A DNA stretch of 64,000 nt from Latrodectus hesperus (lineage: Eukaryota; Arthropoda; Arachnida; Araneae; Theridiidae), in assembly GCA_037975125.1 (NCBI GenBank), contig CM075853.1, positions 26,448,349-26,512,348 of the forward strand, read 5' to 3'. Below are positions 1 to 10,354 of this stretch, one piece after another; the first letter of the stretch is position 1; each line of letters begins with the position of its first letter. The notes below the pieces were generated by a model. The model saw only the letters and a program-made list of their open reading frames with translations, was not told where the DNA came from and did not search any database. Made by a program: the position numbers and the translations under genes.

Positions 1-974
1 AATAAGATAAATTTTTCACATTTTTTATCATGAAAGGTTGTCAAAAATATTAACAAAGTACTGCTAGCTAAATAAAATGATTTCACCTCATATGTGAAAT
101 TAAAAATAGCAAATCAAAATATTTCAAAACACTGAAATTGTGACAAAAAATTTTTAAGTTTTGAATTTTCGAATAATTGTAACATTTAGAAGGGTCCAAT
201 AGAAATATTATTTATTGAACGTTTTTATTTTTCATTTGAGAAAAATAAACTTATTTGTTTGTTAATATTATTGTTATCACTTTTTTAGTATATAATTTAT
301 ATTAGACAACCTGTATAACAACTATATGACTATATACTATGTGACTCATAAAGGGCACTGTGAATCTTGGCGTATTCACAAAATTAAATAGGTGTCTTTC
401 ATGAGCTTACTCTTCTGTATAATCTCCCTAAGTTAATAGATCCAAAAATTACCATATAACATTAAAGCAAATAATTTAGTAAATAACTTTATACTAAAGT
501 GAAAACCTCTTGTATGCATAAAAATGGATCTGACTAATCTAATATTCCAGAAATTTTATATGAAAAAAATTAGGATATTTTCGTTATTTACACATTTACA
601 AGATGTGTGGTACAAAACAATAGTATCACAAACTTTGAGCAGAGTATGAAACTTAAAAAGAAAATAACTAAAAGAATGAAAATGGATAATCTAATTGATT
701 AAAAAATAAATGTCGAAAGGTTAAATAAACATAATTTTTAAAGGGAACAAAGTTATGCAAATATATATTGAAATATGAGAGTAACAGTTTCGTTTATGGC
801 AAGCTCCTACAGCTCTTCCACATTTTTCATCAACAATCTCTTCTCTTTTCCAAATATAATTTTTCCGTTCTTTTTTTTTTCCCCTATTGTAAAATTTATT
901 TTTCCGAATAAAATTGATATTATGATAAAACTAAGATTGAAATTTTCTGAAAAATTTTGTTTATCATTGAAATG
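1..974. other. AT-rich intergenic sequence, nothing recognised
   Basis: Low-complexity AT-rich DNA with stops in all frames. The only ORF above 60 codons (775-975) is pyrimidine-rich, compositionally biased and ends at the hAT-type terminus next door. I see no gene, RNA or repeat structure here. If the hAT terminus at 978-1046 belongs to a longer element, part of this stretch could be its decayed body. Confidence 0.5.
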
Positions 975-977
975 ATT

Positions 978-1046
978 TGGCGCCCCTCTACAAGCTGCGC
1001 CCGGGGCATGATAGCCCCCCTTTCCCCCCCTATCGTTACGCCTCTG
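978..1046 (-). mobile_element. Solo terminus of a hAT-type DNA transposon
   Basis: Read on the minus strand, this GC-rich block starts CAGAGGCGTAAC, then has G-rich runs and ends in a GGGGCGCC block. Termini of the form CAG-G-GGCGTA followed by G-runs and a GGCGCC block are typical of some hAT superfamily elements. The sharp jump from AT-rich flanks to C/G runs supports a discrete inserted end. I found no matching opposite terminus in the window, so this is a solo or truncated end. The family assignment is from memory of such termini and is tentative. Confidence 0.45.
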
Positions 1047-1960
1047 ACTCCAAGTTCCATTTCAAATCTATACCTCTCGAGTTGGCATACCAAGATCTAG
1101 AAATTCCTACTTGGTCTCTGTTTCGAAAATAAAAAATCTACTTCTAACTTATAGTGCTGCCATCTAGTGCCGTCTGCACGAGGGAGAAATGAACTCTTCG
1201 GATTAGACAAGGAGCTGTGTACCAACTGTGTACTTCGCTGTCAAGCGCAGCAAAAGCCAAGTTTGAACTTGATTGGATTTGGGCTTGGTACAAAATGCTA
1301 AATAAGTAGTAGAGGTTTCTTTGTCTCCAAATACCAGTGTACTAAGGCGATACAAGGACAAAAAAATACTAATTTTTAATTATCATCCCTTTATTTTATT
1401 TTCTTTTTTAAACTTTAAAAATTCCTTTTCTTGTAATGCAGCTTTTTCTGTAAATTCGTAAGCAAGCATGAGCTGTGTGAAAAGATTATAAATTTGTGAT
1501 GAGGATTATTATTTAACAAGTTGAAATGATTAAGATAGTTTATATTAAATAATTATTATTCCTTAAATATTTTTTTTTCAATCTGGATTTAAAGATTTCA
1601 TTGAAATGTCATAATTTTCAGCTTTTAATCAAAACCTTACACGATGTTTAACGACAACTTTAATGATTTAGAATGCATCGTATCTTTAGCTATATTTCTT
1701 CTTGTAATTAATATATAAAATATTGCCACACTACATATAAGAAAAAATGAAAACTTTTTTAAAAAATAAAAAAGTTGAATTTTTAGCCACCAAACAAATG
1801 AATAATGATGTTACTATAATTAAAAGAATTAATCGTTGAGAAAACGACATTTATGGAGTTCAGTCAATTTTAAACACAGGGAAGTATTAATTGGATAATG
1901 GCCGAAATTTCTTCGAAGTAATACTTATGAGGGTGGCAAGTCAACTACTGAGAGTCTTCT
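1047..1960. other. Intergenic, nothing firm
   Basis: Moderately AT-rich with no credible ORF. It contains TGCCATCTAGTGCC near 1151, a near match (reverse complement) to the CTCF core motif and similar to motifs in the 53-62 kb repeats. No other structure was noticed. Confidence 0.4.
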
Positions 1961-1961
1961 G

Positions 1962-1962
<1 letters not shown>

Positions 1963-1994
<32 letters not shown>
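1963..1994. repeat. (AT)n microsatellite
   Basis: A pure AT dinucleotide run immediately precedes the GATA-rich minisatellite, separated by a short TGTAATG spacer. Confidence 0.9.
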
Positions 1995-1997
<3 letters not shown>

Positions 1998-2003
1998 ATG
2001 ATT

Positions 2004-3182
2004 TTAGATAGATAGATAGATAGATAGATAGATTTTTTTATAAAATTATGTTTAAATTAAGGATTTTAGATAGATAATTTTTTTTTATAAAATTATGTTT
2101 AAATTAAGGATTTTAGATAAATAATTTTTTTATAAAATTAAGTTTAAATTTAGGATTTCTGGATGGATGGATGGATGGATTTTTTTTATAAAATTATGTT
2201 TAAATTTAGGATTTTAGATAGATAGATTTTTTTTTATAAAATTATGTTTAAATTTAGGATTTTAGATAGATAGATACATTTTTTTTATAAAATTATGTTT
2301 AAATTTAGGATTTTAGATGGATAGATAGATAGATTTTTTTTATAAAATTATGTTTAAATTAAGATTTTAGATACATAGATAGATAGATAGATTTTTTTAT
2401 AAAATTATGTTTAAATTAAGGATTTTAGATAGATAGATAGATAGATTTTTTTATAAAATTATGTTTAAATTAAGGATTTTAGATAGATAGATAGATTTTT
2501 TTATAAAATTATGTTTAAATTAAGGATTTTAGATAGATAGATAGATAGATTTTTTTATAAAATTATGTTTAAATTAAGGATTTTAGATAAATAATTTTTT
2601 TTTATAAAATTATGTTTAAATTTAGGATTTTGGATGGATGGATGGATAGATAGATAGATAGATTTTTTTTATAAAATTATGTTTAAATTTAGGATTTTGG
2701 ATAGATAGATGTTTTTTTATAAAATTATGTTTAAATTTAGGATTTTAGATAGATAGATTTTTTTTTATAAAATTATGTTTAAATCTAGAATTTTAGATAG
2801 ATAAATAGATAGATTTTTTTTTATAAAATTATGTTTAAATTTACGATTTTAGATAGATAGATTTTTTTATAAAATTATGTTTATATTTAGGATTTTAGAT
2901 AGATAGATACATTTTTTTATAAAATTATGTTTAAATTTAGGATTTTAGATAGATAGATAGATAGATCTTTTTTTATGAAATTATGTTTAAATTTAGGATT
3001 TTGGATAGATAGATACATAGATAGATAGATAGATTTTTTTTATAAAATTATGTTTAAATTTAGGATTATATATAGATAGATTTTTTTTATAAAATTATGT
3101 TAAAATTTAGGATTATAGATAGATAGATTTTTTTTTCATAAAATTATGTTTAAATTTAGGATTTTAAATAGATAGATAGACG
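2004..3182. repeat. GATA-rich minisatellite, about 22 units
   Basis: About 22 tandem units of roughly 45-70 bp. Each consists of a T-run, a conserved core (TATAAAATTATGTTTAAAT), an AGGATTTTAGATA segment and a variable (GATA)n tract. Unit length varies mainly through the number of GATA steps and the T-run length. Some units carry GGAT in place of GATA (about 2161-2180 and 2634-2648). The array ends abruptly at a GC-balanced segment at about 3181. Confidence 0.9.
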
Positions 3183-4453
3183 CTCTCTACTGACTTAATT
3201 CGCACTGACAAAGGCACAACGACTTTGTCTTGTCCAAGTGTCATAAGCAACAACAACAACTAATATTTGTTATTGATACTAAAAATACTACAAAATTTAG
3301 CAGTTAAAAAGGGGTTTAAAAAATTCCAAACACAAAATTTGATTTTCAATACCAAAAATGATGAACATTCTTCAAAATACTATGAACTCTTAAATTCGTT
3401 GCCATAGTAATTTCGGTTTTTAAGTCTCAAAACCAATCACTCGATTGATTTGTTTTGGGACTTAATATCCTAGAAATGAACGAAAATAAAATCCCATCTC
3501 AATGTATTCTTCACACAATGTATTCTCTCAAGACTTGTGCAGAATTGAGACTCTGAATAGAATATTATCATTCTTGCAGAAACGAAATAAATTTATCATG
3601 CGGAAAATTCGTAACAGGAAAATTTATGACATTGTTACATATTATCACATGTATTTTGCTTATAGCCTCGAAATTTTCCAGGGTTTAAATTAAGAATCGC
3701 TGGACGGCATGGAATCAAATTTTATCACAATGTTCATGTATGACAACTGAAAAATAAAATCCATTTCACTTCAAAATTTTGACTATTGAATTTGTAATTA
3801 ATTTAAACGGTAATAAACACTGAATAGGGCCTCAGTAAAGTTGCCTATGACAAAATATAATTAATTTAGGTAATGTAACACACACACGCACACTTTTCCG
3901 GAACCTCTTCGCTTCAAGATAGAGCCATGTGGTTTTCTTCTCCTTTAAAATCAAGAGGAATATAAATATATCAAGAGACAAAATACCATAATATAAGTCA
4001 ATTTAAAAGCTATAAAGAATATAAATATACAAAACCACAAAAATATATCTAACCACCTGTCCAGCGCAAAAGCAGCTAAGGAAAGGTAAATTAGGAAAAT
4101 AAGTATTTAGAAATATAAATTGAAATATAAAGAAAATAGATTTAAGAGAAAATATGAAAAAATAGTAAGAAGCATAGGGACCATGTCTTCTTCAGGGGGG
4201 GGGGATATGGTCTACGATGCAAAAGAAGTACAAAAACACTTTTCTGACATACAACGAGTAATGGGCCTAAGAAACTCGTGCAATTCTCCAGAAAAGCGTT
4301 TGCAATACAAAATTTCAAAGATCCAAATTAATCCAAATATAATCCATTGCCAAGAATTTATTTAATATTTATTTATTTGTTTGTTTATTATTATATTATA
4401 ATTAATATTTATTTATTTGTTTATTTTTTATAAAATCTATCTATTTATCTATC

Positions 4454-4457
<4 letters not shown>
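3183..4457. other. AT-rich intergenic, nothing recognised
   Basis: No convincing gene. The ORFs at 3502-3693 and 4120-4365 are short, AT-rich and lack domain motifs. A short CA run near 3882 and a G-run at 4195-4203 are the only notable features. Confidence 0.5.

Positions 4458-4546
<89 letters not shown>
4458..4546. repeat. (AT)n microsatellite
   Basis: A long pure AT run (about 85 bp) is preceded by CTAT-rich steps and followed by ACATACA. Confidence 0.9.
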
Positions 4547-4548
<2 letters not shown>

Positions 4549-4687
4549 CAATATTTTTCATTTAAATTTAAAAATTAATGTAGTTTTAAAAAATTATGTA
4601 ATTTTATTATTAAGTAGTTTAAAAAATTAAATTAATTTAAAAAATATAATAGCAGGTGTGTTTCCAAGTTTCTTATATAAATATATA

Positions 4688-5243
4688 CAGGGTGACAACT
4701 TTATCCTGTTGACAAAAAATATTGTATTAAAATAAAAACATGGAATTTATTTTCAGAAAAACTAACTTTAATTAGGTCATTTGTTACTTAGATACAACAT
4801 ATTTAAGTTTTTTCAAAATCGCTCCCTTGGGCATCAATACAGAGCATAAAATTTTCTGCAATGGGCCGCAGTTCATCAGGCGATAATTTAGCCCATTCCT
4901 TCTTAAGCCTAGGCCTTTAGACATCCCCAAACTTTGATGTGGCTTAGAGCATACTCTTGATTGCCAAATACATTATACACTATAGTCCATTGGGCTTAAG
5001 TCAGGTGAATAAGGGGGCCAAATTACCACAATCTGAATGTGCTTTAATCCAGCCTCAAATAAAGCAATTATTTGCCGTCGTTGGTTTGGCATATTATTTC
5101 AAACAAGAAAACAAAAAACTACCTATTTGTTTTACTAACATTAAGATCTCTTAAACAAATGAAATTTTTATAAAAGGGGTGGACATGAATTAAATCAATC
5201 AAAAGCAGTACAATTTTGTCAACAGTATAAAGTTGTCACCCTG
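4688..5243 (-). mobile_element. Internally deleted mariner-like (IS630/Tc1-mariner) element
   Basis: Perfect 17-bp termini CAGGGTGACAACTTTAT extend to about 30 bp with one mismatch and are flanked by TA on both sides (4686-4687 and 5244-5245), the hallmark Tc1/mariner target duplication. On the minus strand the interior encodes decayed transposase: a WPPYSPDLSPMDY-like block (about 4990-5030) that normally precedes the last catalytic acid, then a KEWAKLSPDELRPI-like C-terminal stretch (about 4860-4905). Stops and shifts break it. At 556 bp it is far below the usual 1.3 kb, so it is non-autonomous. Confidence 0.85.
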
Positions 5244-5245
5244 TA

Positions 5246-6650
5246 AATATAATACAAAATTAGAAACAAATTTGTATTATCTGCATTAATTATGTATAAT
5301 TTTATTGTATTAATAATTATAGATATATATGTAATAAACAAAAAACGTTTCGACGTTTTATTTATTTTTTGTAATATAATATTTAAAGGAACGCAATGAA
5401 ACAAAATTAGATATGGGCACATTCTACTGAACCATTTTTCACTTTTTTTTAAAGTTCCAGGCATGGGAAAGTTTCTACTCTCTCTCTCTCTCTCTTTTTC
5501 AACCATTTACTATCGGAACGTTTCTTTTATCTGCACCCAAATATTCACTTACTTTCGGTTGACAACCTAGACCAAACCGACTCACTTCCTGCGCTTGCTT
5601 TCGGGAGGATTGTTGGACGTTGGGTCGTCCATCCGTTAATTTTAAGAAGACAGCTTTAAAACTCCACACTAATCCCTTTCCCGACTTCGAAAGTATAAAA
5701 TCTAAACCCCCCATTACATTCAGTTGCATTTTCTGGAACAGGGGGTGTTGGCAAATGCCCTACTCCTACAAAGAGAAGCGCCATGAAACTCAACACCGAT
5801 GCCAGTACTTACTAGTGAAACTTCAGTTTTCAAACAAAGATGCAATTTATTGCCCCCACCTGCAACAGTCCTCCCTCCTCAGATTTCGTGTGTTTCATTG
5901 CCTTACTACATACTGCTCAACCTCGAGTCATCTTCAACCCGGGAGAGACAGTCTTATTTACGAGCTGAACATCTGTTGCTTACTCTAGTGTTGGTCTCTT
6001 GGAATTACAATATTTATCTTTTGTCTTGTGGGAATGGTGACGCTAGGAATGAGCTGAAAGAGAGATCAAGACAGTTTTCCGCAGAAATCTCAGCATCCAG
6101 AAGGTGACTCATAACAGAGAATAAATGTCTTTGCTTCTTTTTTCTCTGTGGGCCCGTTTAGAATACCGAAAAATAAATAAATAAATAAAAAACGCGCACC
6201 GGCCTTGATGATATTTACGAGTTCACTCATAGTTGTGTATTTTGACTGCTGTTTGGAAACTTTAGTCTATTCTTTGTCATATCGAAAGTGAGGAATGCTT
6301 GGCGGTGTGAATAAAAAACATTTGTATTGTTGCTAATTGTAATCCAAGACGAGATCTTGGAGTTTATTCACCCTTAGAGCACTTGTAAGCTTGGCGAAGT
6401 AATCTCAAGCGATGCACGTGTTCAAATTTAATTTCACACCATCTCACTTCCATAAATAAATAAAAAACCTTCGTTGGAATGTAACTTGAATAATCATTGT
6501 TATATGAAACTGAAGGGAGCCAGTCCCACAGTAAGAAATCTGGTAAATTGAGAATTTAACGTTTCCGGACAACGGCCCAGAGTCTATCCGGAAAGTGCAA
6601 CTCATTCTTGGCAGTTCAATTTACTTTGATAGCCAAGTTCGATTTTCTTA
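5246..6650. other. Intergenic with a GC-richer block at 5.5-6.1 kb
   Basis: A (TC)n stretch lies at 5478-5495. From about 5500 to 6120 the base composition is clearly less AT-rich than its surroundings and ORFs of 76-122 codons are open on both strands (5499-5729 minus, 5620-5988 plus, 5799-6107 plus). I recognise no domain in any frame. It could be an old retroelement fragment or a non-coding repeat. Its right edge leads into the 5' region of the LINE. Confidence 0.4.
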
Positions 6651-6911
6651 CGAACCATCTGACCTCCACCTCCTCGTGGTGGCTCCTGGAAACACTAGTT
6701 AACTAGTGGCTAACGGAGGCAGAGGGACTAACGAGCGGACGCTGCTTTTGGCTCGTTCCCATTTGACACGAGAGGACTCCGCTTTTACTCGTGCAAATGG
6801 CTAGGGAACTAGTGGTAGGAAGTGAGGCTCACGAAAGTGAGACAGACATTTACAATTGTGAGGAATTAACTTTGAGGAAGGACGGAACAAGTTTCCGATA
6901 TACATAAGCTA

Positions 6912-7919
6912 TTGGGCATAGAGCAAGAAATACAAATTGTTATTGCGAACAGCAAAATGAGCAGCGTTGCTGCGTCAAAATTAAGGACTGGAGTGTCCAA
7001 AATACTTAAAATTGCCATGACTATGGCTGAGAAAACTGCTCACCTAGAGGGTGAAGTTAAAGCTAGAACAACACTAATCGAACCACAAAAGACTTGTGCA
7101 GAAGTTGCCTCGAAAGAGGTAAAAAGCAATAAGAAAGTGACCAGTAAAATTTAAAAAAGACGCGAGAGATCGAGACACAGGACTCAGAATGTTGTAATTA
7201 TCTATCCGAATAAGGAACAAACTTCTGAGGACACACAGAGAAAGGTTAAAAGAGCTATTAACCCAGCTAAACTGGGATTGAATATAACAAGAGTTAGAAA
7301 CATTAAAAAAGGCGGTATCATTATTGAAACTAAGAGTGAGGATGAAATCGACAAAATAATTGAAGAGGTTAAGAAAAATGATCTCACAAGAGAGGAGTTT
7401 AAGCCCAGTAAACCGGAAAAGAGAAAGCCTAAAATTATCGTATATAGCGTTGACAAAGACATAACCAAAGAGGAGATAGCCAATAAAATTATCAATCAAA
7501 ACAACTTAGATAGCAATGCGGAAATTACACCAGTATATAGTTATAACAGCAAATACGGAGTCAATTGGATTTTAACCGTTGACGGAAATAGTTTTAACGA
7601 AATAATGAGCAAAAAGAAACTATACATTGGCTGGAACAGTGTAAGATTTCGAGAGTACTTACGCATTATGCAATGCTTTAAATGCTTAAAATTTGGACAT
7701 AAAGCAAATGAATGCAGAGGGCAAGAGACTTGTAATAGATGCGGGGAAAATCACATAGATAAAAATTGCGACAAGACTCTTAAATGTAGTAACTGCTGTG
7801 AATCTAACACAAAGTTAAAAACTAAGTTTAAACTAAATCATGAAGCAAAAGATAGGAGATGTCCCATTTATGAAAAAGAGATTAATAAATTAATTAGCAA
7901 AATAAATTATGGAAGTTAA
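6912..7919 (+). pseudogene. LINE ORF1, gag-like nucleic-acid binding protein, one in-frame stop
   Basis: A single frame runs 6912-7919 with one internal TAA at 7152-7154; the segments before and after it are in register (335 codons in all). The N-terminal 80 residues are helical and polar. The centre is a lysine-rich RRM-like gag region. The C-terminus has CCHC-type knuckles: CFKCLKFGHKANEC, CNRCGENHIDKNC and a third Cys-rich block ending near residue 315. Such proteins coat LINE RNA for target-primed reverse transcription. The frame has no ATG upstream of 6957. An ATG at 6797 opens a different frame that runs to about 6905, so a 5' frameshift is likely. The stop codon overlaps the ORF2 start by 11 bp, typical of this LINE group. 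Confidence 0.85.
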
Positions 7920-9334
7920 GAACCATAAAAATTTACTATATTGTGCCCATTTAAACTTGCACCATTGCCGTGCAGCCAACTATCAGTTAGCCGAAGACAT
8001 TAAAAGCTCGAACTTCAAACTAATCTCACTAAATGATCCCTTTTATCACAATGGAAGAGTAATAGGATTCCCGAGTGATTATACTGTCATCTCCACCACA
8101 AAACCCAAGGCAGCTATCGTAATCAAGAATAACTTAAACTACTTTCCCATTATGATTCAGAAACACATTGTTATTATTAAATTAGTTTTAAACTCATCAG
8201 AATACATTATTGCTTCAACGTATTGTCCACCATCTAAAAAATTACAAGATAATCTTGACCAACTTGAACCACACCTGGCCGCATTCAGCAACAAAAAATG
8301 GCTTATCTTCGGTGACTTCAATGCTAAATCAACCGCTTGGGGACCTAAAAGAACGGATTTTAGAGGAGAGGCACTCTTGGAGTTCGTCGCCAAACATAAC
8401 CTCATCATTGAAAACAACCCACAAAGCCCACCAACCTTCTCTTGCACCATTGGTGAGAGCTGGATAGACATTTTACTTACCTTAAACTTAAATAATAATG
8501 AAATTGTCAATTGGCACATAGACGACAGATATACAGCGAGCGACCATAATCTTATGATCTGCGCAATACAGGAAAAAGTAACCAAGTCCCAACACAATAT
8601 TCGCTGGAATAGGAAAAATTTAGATTGGATTAATTTTGTAAATGAGTTAAAGTCACTACCTATAGAATATCAAAACATTAACGATTACGATATAGAAGAG
8701 TTAATAGAGGAAATTGAAAATAAGATCATTCTAATTTGTAACAAACATAAAAAGAAAAATAAGAAACAAATTGCTAAGACCAATTACTGGTGGACCACAC
8801 AACTAACTATCGAAAGAAGTAGGGTAAGAGCACTCAGAAGAATGTTCCAAAAAGAAACAGACGATACATTGAGGAAACATAGGAAAATGGCATTTAAGCA
8901 AGCAGCCTCCACCTATAGGAAACATATCATTGAGACCAAGAAGACCGCTTTCCGAGCATACCTAGGCAACATCACTAACAGTACAGCGTTTGGCACACAC
9001 TATAAAATTATTAGAAACAAGAGCAATAACTCCACTAGGATAAACATGATCAAAAGAGAAGATGATTCGCTCACTCAAAACATCGAAGAAGCCTACAACA
9101 CTATACTTAAATACCACTTCCCATTCCATCAGACCAACAATTCAATTGCTCACACTAATAACCAAGACACACAGCCTAACTTTACCATCATGGAAGTTGC
9201 CGAAATCATTCACAGTATGGACAAAAACAAAGCTCCGGGCTTCAATAACGTTTGTTTAGAAGTCTATGATGCATTATTTAACATTGATAAAAATTGGTTC
9301 GCCGACATTCTTAACAAGTGCTTACACAAACATA
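7909..9334 (+). pseudogene. LINE ORF2, N-terminal half: AP-like endonuclease and start of RT
   Basis: Starts ATGGAAGTTAAG, overlapping the end of ORF1. Residues 1-225 form an exonuclease-endonuclease-phosphatase type endonuclease: N in AHLNLHHCRAA, GDFNAKS near residue 138, and SDHN near 213. The usual QEP motif (catalytic Glu) reads NDP here, an oddity. Residues 230-470 are the linker and the RT entry region with a KAPGFNNV motif (normally KAPGxDxI). The frame is cut after 475 codons plus one base by the 9335-17583 insertion. The next bases at 17590 continue the same codon in frame, so it was one ORF before insertion. Confidence 0.9.
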
Positions 9335-9400
9335 AGTAGTGAGAAAATGACAGTTCACCGACACGCGGAGCGCGGAGCAGGCTCTTATCAGCAGTAGCGG

Positions 9401-9501
9401 TGACGTCATAGGTTTGTAGTCTTATACGAGGGTTTAGAGTGACGTCATATGTTTGTGATCTTATACGAGGGTCTTATCACTAAGCAGAGTGTGTGACGTC
9501 A
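9401..9501. promoter_or_regulatory. Three CRE palindromes in the left terminal repeat
   Basis: TGACGTCA occurs at 9401-9408, 9440-9447 and 9494-9501. The first two lie in a roughly 39-bp direct repeat that shares a CTTATACGAGGGT block. TGACGTCA is the full palindromic binding site of CREB/ATF bZIP factors. Three perfect octamers in 100 bp are far beyond chance in this AT-rich region. A role as enhancer, promoter or transposase/terminal-protein landing site is inference. Confidence 0.6.
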
Positions 9502-9606
9502 TTGAATAGTGCTGCCATCTATTAAGGAATTTTCAAACTTTTTATACTAATGCTGCCCTCTATGGGATTAATTTTGAACTGTATATTTTTATTTTTAAAA
9601 ATGAAC

Positions 9607-9684
9607 ATTTCCAGCCGTGGGGACAGAACCTCGCACCTCAGCCGTGGTAGTCCGTTATCTTATCCACTGAGCTATTCGGACTTT
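9607..9684 (-). other. tRNA-like block (Pol III A and B box) in left terminal repeat
   Basis: On the minus strand this reads as a tRNA-like head: TAGCTCAGTGG matches the A-box consensus TRGYNNANNNG perfectly, and about 40 bp downstream GGTTCTGTCCC is an imperfect B box (consensus GGTTCGANNCC). The acceptor and T stems pair poorly, so a functional tRNA is unlikely. It may be a tRNA-derived SINE head captured by the terminal repeat. Confidence 0.5.
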
Positions 9685-10354
9685 GCGAATGGGAAAGGGT
9701 TTTATGGTTTATTATCAGAGGGGATGATTAGGACTTAGAATTTTTATGTTTAAGGATTATAATGTATTTTAAAGTGTATAATAATATGAATTTATTTTTA
9801 AAGTAATAGAATTTAATTTCAAATAGAATATATTTTTCAGAATTTAAAATTTACACATATTTTATTTTAAAAGAAAATGGATCTTCAATTAAATTACAAA
9901 GTTGAGAATTTTAGAATATTAATTAAATTTTATTGGAAAAGAGATTTTTACGATAAAAAGATTAATTATTTTTCGAATACTACTGACAAAATTTATTATT
10001 TAAAAATATTAATGGAATTTAAAGCAAATGTTAATTGTTTTGAAGTTGATCATTTTTTAAAATAAAATTCTAGACATTTTGTAAATGATTTGAACTTAGA
10101 ATAAATGACTGAATTCTATTTACTTACCTTTATGGTCACATCTGTAAAGTTTTTATATTAGTTAAAATAATGCTGATTTCCACACCACGCAAGGCGTACA
10201 GCATATTTGGCGCGTTATCTCCTTTTATTTTATGCTTGGCGAGATTCCCCAGTAGGCCTATTTTCCAAGCTTTTTTAAATGAATATGTACAACTAATGAT
10301 TTATGAATATATACAAGGAATTATGGTATTGGATTCGGCATCATCTTCAAGGAA
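9685..10354. other. AT-rich non-coding part of the left terminal repeat
   Basis: A 62-codon ORF at 9877-10065 and a 70-codon ORF at 10170-10382 are present here and mirrored in the right arm. Both are AT-rich or antisense to the polymerase end and lack motifs, so I do not call them genes. Confidence 0.4.

Larger units (their letters stand above)
6655..9334 (+). mobile_element. LINE (RNase H-bearing, I/Jockey-R1-like), 5' part
   Basis: This is the left part of a two-ORF non-LTR retrotransposon, interrupted at 9334 by the polymerase element and resumed at 17590. Order: presumed 5' UTR (about 6655-6911), ORF1 (gag-like) and the first 475 codons of ORF2. The 5' boundary is uncertain: the GC-rich stretch from about 6655 looks like element sequence but no target duplication was identified. 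Bases 9329-9334 (AACATA) are the left copy of the target duplication of the inserted element. Confidence 0.85.

Noticed and set aside
5620..6107. Possible gene in the GC-richer block
   Set aside because: Open in several frames on both strands, no motif, no splice structure that I could defend.
7074..7499. Minus ORFs of 97-141 codons
   Set aside because: Antisense of LINE ORF1; hydrophobic because of complementing Lys/Asn codons.
8157..8597. 146-codon minus-strand ORF
   Set aside because: Antisense to the LINE endonuclease, whose motifs are clear.
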